From positions 1-64,000 of the forward strand of contig CAUYLG010017967.1 in the NCBI GenBank assembly GCA_963573385.1: 64,000 nt of DNA, written 5' to 3'. Positions 24,950 through 35,740 of this stretch are shown here, one piece after another (position 1 is the stretch's first letter; the number at the start of each line of letters is the position of its first letter). The notes beneath the pieces were generated by a model, which was given only the letters and a program-made list of their open reading frames with translations, did not search any database and was not told the origin of the DNA. Position numbers and translations under genes: made by a program. The DNA is from Cacajao melanocephalus. Its lineage: Eukaryota; Chordata; Mammalia; Primates; Pitheciidae.

Positions 24950-26375
24950 GGGCTGAGAGCCACTCTAAAATATAAATAAATGAAATTTTAAAAGGATCAA
25001 ACTAAGTCAAATATAACTGCCTTCTAGAACAATGTCTAAAATACTTAAAGAGAATAAAGCAAAATCCAACACTCAATAATATAAAACTCATGATATGTGA
25101 TATGAAATTACTAGACATGAGAAGAAGCAAGTGATATGGACAGTATTGTAAGAATCTAAAAGAATGACTAGAAAGAAAAAATATAAAATCTGAACCAAAA
25201 CTCTCAGGATGGGATTGCATATTAGAGACTGAAGGAAAACAGAATTCAGTGAACTTAATGGCACAGCAATAAAAAGTACCAAAGAATAGACAAAACAAAA
25301 TCAATGAGGACTCAGTGACTTGTGAGACATTATAAAGGAGTCTAACATAAGTGCAAATGGAATTCTAGAAAGCGAGGAACAGAAAAATATTTGAAAAAAT
25401 AGTCTTGAAAATGATTTCAAGTTTGAATTAGGAAGATATAAACCCACGTATTAAAAACATGCAACAAACTTCAAGCAAGGTTAATCTAATGAAAACCACA
25501 CCAAGGAATGTTATCATCAAACTGCCCACAATCTGTGATGAGGCAGCCAGAGAAAAATTATAGAAAAACAATAAGAATTGTTATAAACTTTTCATCAGAA
25601 ATAAGAGAAGCCAAAAACAGTGGAATGATATCTTTAAAGTGGGATAAGAAAAAAAAAAAAAAAAAACAACCTATCAACTTGTATGCCTAGTAAAAGTATC
25701 TTTCAAAAGTAAAAGTAAAAGAATATTTTTTTTTAGACAAATGAAAGATGAGAGAATTCATCACCAGCAGACTTGCACTTCAAAACATGCAAAAGGAAGT
25801 TTTTCAGGCAGAACTAAAATGACAGACAACTAGAAACTTGAGAAACTTGAATCTACACAAAGCGATGAAGAGCCTTGGGAATAGTAAATAAATAAGTAAT
25901 AAAGCAGTCTCTTTTTTTCTCATTTAAAATGTTTAAAAAGATAATGGAGTTTTCAAAACAAAAAAGCAATGACAATGTATTGGATGATTTACAACATGTA
26001 AAAATACTTGACAATTAAAGAGTAGAAATGGAAGTATACACTTGTAAAAGTCTTACGTTATTTAAAAAGTTGTATAATATTGAAAGGAATAGTCTGAAGG
26101 ATGCATATTTTTAACCCTAGGGCAACCACTTTTCAAAAGAGGTATAGCTAATTTTCCAATAGTATAGACAAAATACTTTGCAAAATATTTTGAAAATAGT
26201 ATAGACAAAATGAGATCATAAAACATAGTCAACCAAAAGAAACAAAGGAAATAGGCAATAAAAATAGATGGGACAAATAGAAAATAAAAAGCAAGATGTT
26301 AGATTAAACCCAACCATATTGGTTTTCACATTAAGTGTAAATGGCTAAACAATCCAAATGGAATGGATGGAGAGT
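24950..26375 (+). mobile_element. Old L1 (L1M-like): 5' UTR end, ORF1 and start of ORF2
   Basis: Sense LINE-1 in this order: the gaaattactagacatgagaag block of the old 5' region, then a decayed ORF1. The linker follows with gaggtatagctaa and gatgggacaaatagaaaa. The last part is cccaaccatattggttttca plus aaatggctaaacaatcc, just before ORF2. The frame at 25508-25690 shows the ORF1 C-terminal domain pattern FSSEIREAKNSGM..LKW, followed by a run of lysines from an expanded A tract at 25649-25666. Many stops and indels. Ends before the ORF2 endonuclease. Confidence 0.8.
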
Positions 26376-27060
26376 TTAATACATCTTTCTGATCATGTAT
26401 AACAATAGTCCCAACATATTCCAGAGAAAATTCTGTAGGTTAAATTGAAGCATAGATCATTAGTAACAACTGAAGGGATCTGACCATCCCATATAGGATT
26501 TGGTTTCAGATTTAAAGTCCTGTCTGTGAATTATGCACAATATGTCAGTGCAGTTTGTTGACTGGGTGATTTTTCCTTCCTATTATAACAGATTCATCTG
26601 CCTGTCTAGATAGGAGAATGGCTGACACAGAGAAGGCACTCAGTAAAGATTTGTTAAATTGAACAAATCTGGAAGAAAAGTCTGTGTTTTTATCTCTCTT
26701 CTTTCAGTATAAGACCTTGATTTAAGATAGGTAAGGATTATGTACTAGTTTTTGAGAAAGAAAAACCTATAATTATTATTTTTGTGCCCCATGGCTGACA
26801 ATTGCAGATGATTTTCTACCTAATAGGTAACAGAGTCCTTAGACATCAGGAAGAGTATATTTTGCAGTAGACTCAATAAGAATATAAAGTAACGTTTGAA
26901 AGAGAAAAATAATTTCATTCAAAGTTTAAAGAAACTGGGTAGTACTCAGTTTAAGAAAAACAACATATAGAGAATAATGAAGTCATGGAAGCAAGCATTA
27001 ACTAGTTGTATGGTAAACTAGTAAAAACTATGAAACTATATCAAGAAAGTACACAATATT
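26376..27060. other. Unassigned, possible L2/MIR 3' end
   Basis: Near 26590-26665 the sequence aaggcactcagtaaagattt followed by gttaaattgaac resembles the shared 3' end of L2 and MIR. The rest is unassigned. Confidence 0.35.
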
Positions 27061-27196
27061 GCCAGGTGCAGTTGTGCATGCCTGTAATCCAGGTGATTTG
27101 GGAGGCTGAGGTGTGAGGATTGCTTGAGCCCAGGAGTTTAAGACCAGCCTGGGCAACACAGAGACACCTCATCTCTACAAAAATTTTTTTTTTTTA
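27061..27196 (+). mobile_element. Alu monomer (FLAM-like), sense
   Basis: A single left arm: gccaggtgcagttgtgcatg, then gggaggctgaggtgtgagga, ttgcttgagcccaggagttt and gaccagcctgggcaaca. It ends in a T-interrupted tail with no right arm. A partial target-site repeat around gaaagtacac and ggaagtacct flanks it. Confidence 0.88.
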
Positions 27197-28846
27197 AATA
27201 AGGAAGTACCTAGTAATTCTAAGGAAAAAAAAATACATGTAAGTCACATATATACATATGCACATATGTAATAATTAACCATATTTTATAAATAAATGTA
27301 AAATGCTAAAGAAATAGCAATAAAAGTCTTGGTATCGCTGAAATTGATCAGGTTACATTTATGATTAAGTAGACCACTGAAACTTGTTTATAAAAAAATC
27401 TGATTTGTAGTATTTCTTGGTGAGAGAGTATGCTTGTATATGTGTATGTAAATTCACAGGTCTAAATGTGGGTAGTAAATATAAATTATTTGAAAGACAA
27501 ACAGAAGTGAAGCAGTTATTGGCATTTAATTTGGCAGTCTGGTCAGAAGGAAACTGAGCTTTAAACTTTCCTATTATCAATAATAAGACCAGTCTAAAGG
27601 GAGAGACAATGATGAAGAGCAGCACTATTTGTTATATACCATTAGTCTAAAATATATTTGATATATTTTCACTCTTATAATTTCTCATAAAGGTAAGGAA
27701 ATAGTGTGATAAATTCTACTGTTTTGTACAAGAACTTGTACATAAAGTAGAAGTGATGTTAACCTTGAAAGAAAATAATATTTTTAGATTAGAATTTTAA
27801 ATAGTTACATAAATGCATAGGCAAATATGATCACCATATAATTTCAGTCAGTAGATTTCAGAGTTCAGAGAAATATGGGTATAATTCCATGTTCAGGGAC
27901 TCTTAAGATGAATACAGTTAAAAAATGATGGAGGGTTAAAAAAGGAATTTTGTGATTTTAAAAAGCTGTAGTGAGAAAGGCAGGAGATGTGGGGCGCCAC
28001 CAGTGTGCAGCTTCATGTGTTATCCACGTCTAGAAATCATATCAACACAAGAGGTGGTGTAAGGAGTTTATAACCAAGAATGAGTTCAAATACATAACGC
28101 ATTTCTGACAGCAATGCCAAAACTAGTACAAAAAATTATAATCTTCATAGGAAATTGATTTTAAAAAAGAGCCCTGGGGAACAAAATTTAGGGCAAGTTA
28201 TGGCAAGAAGAGGAATAGGCCCACTACCTTTGGTAAAATGTATTATGAACAAAAAAAATTTTTACTCAATTCCTCTGTTGCTTTGCTGTGCCTAAGGAAC
28301 AAGTTATTTCTACAAAAGAAATTACAGTTCATATATAAACTATAATTAAGAACTAATTAAAGAGGGTCATTCCTATGGGGAGAGGGCTAGAAATCATGAA
28401 GAATGATAGAATTGAGTATGCTTAAATTAGAAAAGGTCAAATTTAAGGATACCGTTATAGTTATTTTCAGTATTTGAAGATCAGGCATGCAAAGATGTAG
28501 TCTGTTCATAGTAAGCTATATAATATAGTAGACTGCCAAGTAGGCAGACTCTGATTGTATAAAGGGCAGTGATTTATTAGTTGGAAAGGATTTTTAACTA
28601 AGCAAGTAAGGTCTCCTTCAGTAGAAGTCTTTCAGCAGACTCCTCAACAGGCAGAAAAGGATTTCTTCCATGGAAGGCAAGATGCCTATTAAGATCTCTT
28701 TCATTTCTCCTACTGGAGAATATTGTGAGGTTAGATGATATCACAGTGACAAGTCAGTGTGGGAAACAGAACTAAAGGTAATGGTTTAATTAGCTAGACT
28801 CAAATGTCAGATGCGTGAAACTGAATGAGGGTCTGGGTAACCAATT
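27197..28846. other. No recognised feature
   Basis: AT-rich unassigned sequence. No repeat or exon-like structure that I can support. Confidence 0.45.
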
Positions 28847-28893
28847 CTATACTGAGTAATTTTCTATACTGAGCGATTTTCTGAACTGAGTAG
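28847..28893. repeat. 17-bp tandem repeat, 2.8 copies
   Basis: Units are ctatactgagtaatttt, ctatactgagcgatttt and the partial ctgaactgagtag. Units one and two differ at two bases. A small local slippage product. Confidence 0.85.
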
Positions 28894-29256
28894 TAGAAAG
28901 ACAGACATAAGGGAAAGACCAACCGTGAGCAGAAGTCCATGTAACTTCAAGAACTCTTGTTGAATTGAGACATTCAAGAGCGGATTCCTGCCTTCCTTCA
29001 TTGAGTGGAAGAAGCAAGAAATGTTAGTGCTGTTCAGGAATGAAGTATGAAATGGACTGAAATATTTTACTTGGCCTAGAGACTGAGGCAAGAATTGATA
29101 ACTTGCCTTCTGACATTCTCGAAGACAGATTCAATGAAAGTTACAATAAAATCAAGAAATAAACTTAGAGCTTATCAAATAAATATAACATACACCTTTC
29201 ATAGGCCATGTATGCTATACTGATGCCTAAAGAACTCAGTTTTATCATATGTATTT
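28894..29256. other. No recognised feature
   Basis: Unassigned. No structure noted. Confidence 0.4.
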
Positions 29257-29503
29257 TAATAGCTAACATTTAGTGAGCACTTGTGCATATTTTGTGTGTA
29301 TTAAACTATTTACATGCATCATCTCTCATAATTGTATCTTTTATTAACTCCATGAAATAGAAACAATTACCATCATAATTTTACAAACAAGGAAACTTTG
29401 ACTTAAAGAGATCAAGTAATTTATCTAAGAGCAATTTCCCAGAGTAGTATAAACAGGATTTTGTCTCAGTTTGTCTGATACTAGAGCCTTCGTCTTTAAC
29501 CTG
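29257..29503 (-). mobile_element. MIR SINE, antisense
   Basis: Nearly complete antisense MIR. The order is tagctaacatttagtgagca, ttacatgcatcatctctcat, caattaccatcataatttta, caaggaaactttgac, then aagtaatttatct, with the final part near tctgatactagagcc. Confidence 0.85.
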
Positions 29504-29559
29504 TAGGAGATAATGGTGTTGTATTACTGATCTTGTTGGAAATCAAACAACTCTGAATT

Positions 29560-30330
29560 GTAGCTCTGGGAAACAAAGAAAAGGAAACCTACTCAAGACG
29601 GCCTGTGTGCCTTTTAGGAGGTTGGCAGTCAAATGTGGCACCAAACTCTGGATCCAATCAAATGTTTGGTACTGTCCAACCTTCCATATGGTTGGGAGGT
29701 CTGGATCTGTCACAGATGTCGCAGGCAGCTCCCCGCATCACCTGCAAGACATATGTGACATAAATGGGAGAGCAGGATTACTAAAAGTGTGCCCCCAGCT
29801 GGGCCTGTAACTGAAGGGAAGATCAGCACAGCAGCAAGTATGGGAACTGGGCAAACCTGGGGGATGTTTCACTTTAAGGCCCTGAGTCAGCTGCTCAACA
29901 GTGAGCTGAAATGGGGGCATTGTGAGTAGGAGTAGGCAGGGCTGGCAAAAGAAAGGCTCCAAGGACACATTGAATCACAACTTCTAACAATGTGGCATGG
30001 CTGTGCAAACAACATCAGACAGGCCAAACTTACATGCAAAAAATCAAAGACTGAGTGACTCTTTTTGGGCAAATGTGTCTGGCAGCCTACAAGGAGGAAA
30101 GGCAGGGCTGCAAGTACAATATGCTCTACAGACAGAGGAGAGAGTCCCAGCCCAAAGACAGCTTCCATGTGTATGAAGTGTGGAAAATCTGAGACATGCA
30201 CTGGGCTCTTCAGCCACATTCTCACCCTTGGAAAGCAATCAGCCAGCAGAAAAATCTCCAATTTAAATGACAGCAAAATGTATGCTTGGAGTTATCTGAC
30301 CAAATTAGCAACTGAGATATTCTAGGGACT
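29560..30330. other. GC-richer tract of unknown origin
   Basis: About 770 bases with clearly higher GC than either flank. There are several overlapping frames, including 129 codons on the minus strand (29887-30276) and 86 on the plus (30065-30325). Neither begins with a well-placed ATG plus a recognisable domain, and both strands are open at once, as happens in GC-richer DNA. It may be an old LTR or retroelement I do not recognise, or single-copy sequence. Confidence 0.45.
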
Positions 30331-32689
30331 TAATTTGCACATTGAGTTTTAATAGTATTATATTTGTATAGCAGATTATATAACCAAAAATGTTAATGGG
30401 AAAATGATTTTATTTGACTGGGAAATTGGCACCCCGACTAATTGTCTGAAAAGGAGCCAATTTTAAAATTCAGATGCTATTTGAATGAACTGGTATTGGC
30501 TGAATTAGGATTTATTGTGTAAAATATGCAGTTTTTAAAAATAGCCTAAGGAAAGAAAAAAGGACTCAATGAATGAAGTTTGCATACTTCACTGTGTTCT
30601 GGGATAGGCTTTGCAGTCGTACAAACAAGACGATCATAAACAATATCGGGGTTGGAGTAGGGGTGGAGGAAGATGAATAAATGACCTGAAATGAACATAT
30701 GATATGAATGTGTATGTGGTCAGAGTAAATAGGATGGCTTGTCATCTGTCTGCAATTTAGCCAGATAGCAACTCTTTACTAAAATATTTGATTACCTTTT
30801 TATAAATAACTTGGAGTTTCATGTGCCTATTTCATATAGATTAGGATAAAGTGCCACACATATTTAGGAATGACCATGTTTTTGGTATGCTATTTATAGT
30901 GCTTAGCACATTAAGAAAATTGTAAGCTTGCAATTAATACTGGCAATAATTTTTCTTATTGTGAAATGTATTAGCTGCAATTGGCTAAGACTAAATAAGA
31001 AATTAGATTGTGTGACAATTATATTTATAGGAGAAAGTTTTGCAAGCAATAGACTTTATTCTGTTGAAAAATATTTTTTCTTAGTCAGTTGAAATGGCCT
31101 TATTGTTCTGGCTAGCACCTCCTACTCCTGAAGAAACTTAGATCTTCTAAATAACAGGTGAAATTGCACTTTTCATTTATTAATTGCCTTCAGGATATGG
31201 AAAGCACAAGGTTTCCTTAGAAAGCCAGGCCTTTTCCTCTCCACCCCACCCCCTACCAGCCCTACACTTTAAGACAACATCTTCAAGTTGCCATAGACCA
31301 ACTGTGAGTGTTAAATGAATATCTTTGACAGGAGCTAAGTCTTTTGGGCATTGAAATAAGGTTTTCCTCCTCTCTTGGCATGTGAAGATTGAGAGTGTGC
31401 TTTGACACCAGTAGCAGAGGATGTGAGCAAAGCAACTTTCAGAGCATCAGAAGTGTCAGCAAAAGGAAAAATCAGCACAAGTAGAAAGCATCAAGGTAAT
31501 TTTCCCACCTACAGTATTCCATGAAGTCAGTCAGCTCATTGCCAGTTTTGTCTGATGGAACCTCCTTCTCTATTGTTAAATGCCACATAAACTATCTGTC
31601 AGCCTCTAGGGCAGTTCACTTCTCTTACACAGAAAGAAACACAAAGGTACAAACAAAAGCAGCAACATATTGAGCTAAAATAAAAGTTAAAAATAGTATT
31701 TTATACTTCATTCATCAATTTATATATTGGGCAAATTTCCCCCGAATATCATATAGCCAGAATACCTACTACGTTTGATTCAATTTCTTCAAGATTTGAA
31801 ACAATCTATTCCTATGTAGAGAAAGGTTTTCTCCTATTTATCTAATGTTTATATTTTAGATTTGGAACCAAAAAGTATGATTATATTTCTGCACTTTGAA
31901 TGTATTAAACGTTTCATTGCTGCTGCTAAAGTTTCTTAAACATATTAATATATAAGCATACCTATCATAAGTTGAAAGCTGCTAATTTTTTTCAAATTGT
32001 ACACATCCATGTATCTAGTACCTAGATTAAGGAACAGAAAATTACTCATGCTAAGTTTTTCAATAGTTGCATTTTCCAAATGCTTTCATTTCTGTGACTT
32101 TTCAATTTTTGTGAAAAAAAAATGTTACCACATTAGAGTGGCAACATCTGCATTCAAACATCTATTTCCTCAATATATTCCCCAATAGCATCATCAAATA
32201 ATTTTTATTAATGTTTAATTCATTGCACATAGCAACCTGTATAACTATAGGAAAGGACATAAATTAGCATTACAGAGTATGAACATTTGCTACATGGCAA
32301 AACTGTTCCTTTTGGCAAACATTTTGCATTTTTAAAGCCACAAGCACCCTGCTGAACAGAACTCCAAACAGAGGAGTAGCAAAATGGGAGGAAGGTGCTG
32401 TGACTAAATGAAGGAAGGCTGAGGGGTTAAAATCATTGCTGGGTGATTTCACCACTACTGCCCCATATTCATACTCTCGGTAAATGAATGAGGAGAGCCC
32501 CATGTGGGATTACAAACTTGCTGGAAATGGATGAGAAACCTTCTGCTCTGCTGGAGTTTGTAAGTAGTTTCTAAGGGCTGATTTCTGCACAAGTGAAATT
32601 GATTGGATTGTTTTATTTTTTTTCTGGCAAGAAATGTTTTTCATCTCTGCATATCCCTCTCCCTGTTTTCTTGGGTTGGCTTGACGACA
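30331..32689. other. No recognised feature
   Basis: About 2.4 kb of AT-rich sequence with no interspersed repeat that I can name. Confidence 0.45.
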
Positions 32690-32930
32690 AAACCTTCTGC
32701 AAGACCCAGAAACAAGTCATCTCTTCTGTGAAGCCTTCTTGATTACACTGCCGTGGCCCCTGCCCCTTCGTGGATTGTGTGGCATTGTCCTCCCTAATAA
32801 CTTGTAAAATACCTTAGAGCTTCTTATAGTAAACTCTTTCAGTCTCTGCCACTCACTCATTCCCTAGGTTGTGAGCTTCTAGAGGACACAACTTGCATCT
32901 TTTCAACTTTGTGTGTCGCTGTCCTGATTG
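32690..32930 (+). mobile_element. L2 LINE 3' fragment
   Basis: Sense L2, with the ctctgtgaagccttc-type block (tcttctgtgaagccttcttg) and then ggttgtgagcttctagagga, the family's 3' UTR marks. No target-site repeat is visible. Confidence 0.72.
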
Positions 32931-33752
32931 CTTTACTTCTAATCCCACTGACTCTAACTTAGATGTAAATAGAAACTCAGTTCCAGGTGTGAATGGTCAT
33001 AGGCAGGTGACTTACTTTTGAGGGTGAGACCTCCATAGGCCATCATCATCTGGAGTTCCCTCCTGTTAGCAGAGTTGTTTCTTCCAGCTCACCTACTAAT
33101 TGTTTACCTGCAAACCACTGCTGAGCTGGGGATGAGTGACCACCTGCCCAGATTGTCTTGTTAAGCATTATAATGAAAGAAAAGAGACAGCATTTGCTAT
33201 TCAAATATTTTCTTAAATACTGGTATTCTATAAAAAATAATTGTCTAACTCTTGCAAGGAAGGAGGAAAATAAAAGCCCATGCCCCATAATCAACAAACA
33301 TTTAATTGACCAACACTTCCTTTTTGCTTACTTCCCTTTTTAAAAATAAGAAGCAGGTAACTAGGATAACATAAACAGTAACCTCTTCTAACCCTATTAA
33401 TGTTGTTGAAATAAAAGGAAAAGAAAGGAAAAAGCTGAAATCTATTGTTCTTCCTTGGAGTTTGGGGTGGCCTCCATCTTTTTCTCCCCTTTCTTGAAGA
33501 CCATCAGAGGTGCTTTTGACTTTCTTTCTATATCTTACCTTTTAAAGCCTTATTTTCTAGAGAATGGACATACACATGTGAAAATCATGGTATTTCCTCT
33601 GAATAGTGTATTACAATTTTATTGGTAAATCATATTTTTTTTTTACTGCTTGGAAATACTGTAAAAAATTCAATGCAATTGGAATATATTCAAATGAATA
33701 TATGTTGAGACACTGAAAGCATTGACTTATCAATACTAGAAGTGTTATACAC
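32931..33752. other. No recognised feature
   Basis: Unassigned. Includes an A/G-rich patch near 33410-33440 and no exon-like structure. Confidence 0.4.
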
Positions 33753-33958
33753 AAGTCAGACTGCCTAGGTTTAATTCTGGCTTCGGTGAAAATGCAGTTG
33801 CTTTTTGGGCAAGTTATTTAACCTTTCATCTGAATAATTGGGATAATAAAATAGATTTCTTAAGTTGTGAGAATTAGATATGTCAGTATATTTAAAGCTC
33901 TTATAACAGTGTATGGAACATGATACATGTTCCATAAATATTTGCTATTATGTAGCAA
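33753..33958 (+). mobile_element. MIR SINE, sense
   Basis: Sense MIR: gtcagactgcctaggtttaa, ttgggcaagttatttaacct, then tgggataataaaat and the ctcttataacagtgt block, ending in catgttccataaatatttgc. A short perfect palindrome (11-bp arms, 3-nt loop, 33912-33936) lies in its 3' part. Confidence 0.85.
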
Positions 33959-35470
33959 TAACAACTATTATATATGATATGCTAGTACTACTACTAAATA
34001 ATTAAAACAAAAAGGACAAGAGATATCAAAATGAAACATTTGAATGTAATGAGCAAGAATGGATATGCCTGTAACCAGCTAGGTCTTTCAAGTTCTTGAG
34101 TCATTTTAAGCAAAAAAGATTTTCTTTATCCAATAATCATAAATAGCGACTGTCAGAACAGAATTCCTGTATTGTTCTTTGTTACTCTGCTTTCATATAG
34201 CCAGCTATATTTAATAGCTACTCTGATATTAAGTGTATTTTAAATGACTATTATGTAAGTGAACTATATGAAAGAGTTTTATTCAACCAATTTTTGTGCC
34301 CGTTAGTAAAATATTTTTATATAATAATTAATAAAATTCTATTCATTGGTAACTTTTAGAAATAGGCTTTGTAACACAGTGATAATATGTTAACATAATC
34401 AAGATCATGTCACTTAAAAAAACAAAAAAACCTTAAATAAGGCTTAAGATCCCTATTCTCAGAATGTTTGGGGAGCTTAAAAATAATTTTGGCAGCATTT
34501 GTGGCATGGTGATTTTGGCTACCATGTTTTCCCCATTTTGTTGCCCGAAATGCCTTTCCTCAAAGTTTTCAGATTTGGTGATTTGCTTTCTGAATAGAGA
34601 TATGAGGATTTTCCATCAGAAAGATCCAGTGTAATTCTTTTATCAGGGTGTGAGTTGCTAGTTAGAAGAAACAGATGCCTTTTTTCATTGTACCACTTAC
34701 AAAATGTAGTCATACGAAAAAATTAAAAAAAAAAAAACCCTCAGATAAGCCTCAGGTAAACCTTATAGAAAGATGAATAACACAGATTATAAGTTGGTTT
34801 ACAATGCAAAGATATATAGCGAATATCAAAGAAGCATCAATTCCTGATATGGAAATAATGGCATTAAGCAAACTTACTTCTTTTCCTTTCACAGTGGACA
34901 CATTGTAATTAAAATTATTTGAAATGGAAAACAAACTTAAATCTTCTTTCCTAAAATGTTGCCTATGAGGTTTTTCTATGAATACGAGTTTTCACCATCT
35001 TGAAAAATTTCACATTAAGAGCATTTCAAAGCAAATAAACAGTAATTATTATTGACCTTTTTATAATGGTCAGAATCTAGAAGTAATAAACTCTGTTTAA
35101 ATCTTTATAGGAACTGAAGTAACTAAGGAGTATCATCCTAATTAGGATATTTTCGTTGTGTAGTTATATATGTTGATTCTGAAAACATTTATTTTGCCAA
35201 AAGAAAGGAAAAGAATGGGAGAGATGCAGACAGACTGAAGCAATAGAGCAACACATTTCCATAACCAATAATATTTCATAGATATATTGGCTTCTGATGG
35301 GAGCCCATATAGAAGCCTGAAAAGATGAAATCAAATTGGTCCAGTTTAAACTGGGGAGTGGGTATCACTGCAAGTGGGACTAGATCATTATAGTTGATGA
35401 CAGGTGACTGTTATTTTGACTGAGAATATCATTATGTAATATATTACTTAAATTGTTGAGCCTTTTATTT
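33959..35470. other. No recognised feature
   Basis: AT-rich unassigned sequence. Confidence 0.4.
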
Positions 35471-35477
35471 AACTTAC

Positions 35478-35737
35478 ATCAGTTTCAAACTTGGAGGTCG
35501 TTATGCTTGCTTTTTGGCCATTGCTAAAACTCTTACTGTTTCTCTGGGAACCACATTCTCTGTGCTTTTTCGCCTTCCCTGTTCTGCCTCCCCTTTTCTT
35601 GAAGTGTTTCTTTTGTTTGTCTCCATTACACCAGCATGCAGGGACACAGTGTTTCTGCACAGTGGGAGTTGGCAATCTCCGAAGAGCCTTTCCAGCATTG
35701 CTTTTTAGAATGAAATCATTACAATCTTCAATAGCTA
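35478..35737 (-). other. Candidate exon of unknown gene (unproven)
   Basis: On the minus strand a pyrimidine-rich run (tttctttctttcctttttttt, 35765-35745) leads to ccaag. An uninterrupted frame of about 86 codons follows to 35478, where the next bases are GTAAGT, a strong 5' splice-site match. The frame starts A-I-E-D-C, holds a CVPACWC cluster and then a basic KKHFKKRGGRTGKAKKHREC stretch. I do not recognise any family. The segment is GC-richer than its flanks and is open in several frames on both strands, which weakens the coding reading. It could be a non-coding exon, part of a pseudogene or coincidence. Confidence 0.25.
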
Positions 35738-35740
35738 CTT

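Noticed and set aside
29887..30276. 129-codon minus-strand frame
   Set aside because: It starts on a non-ATG codon and overlaps an open plus-strand frame. No recognisable domain.
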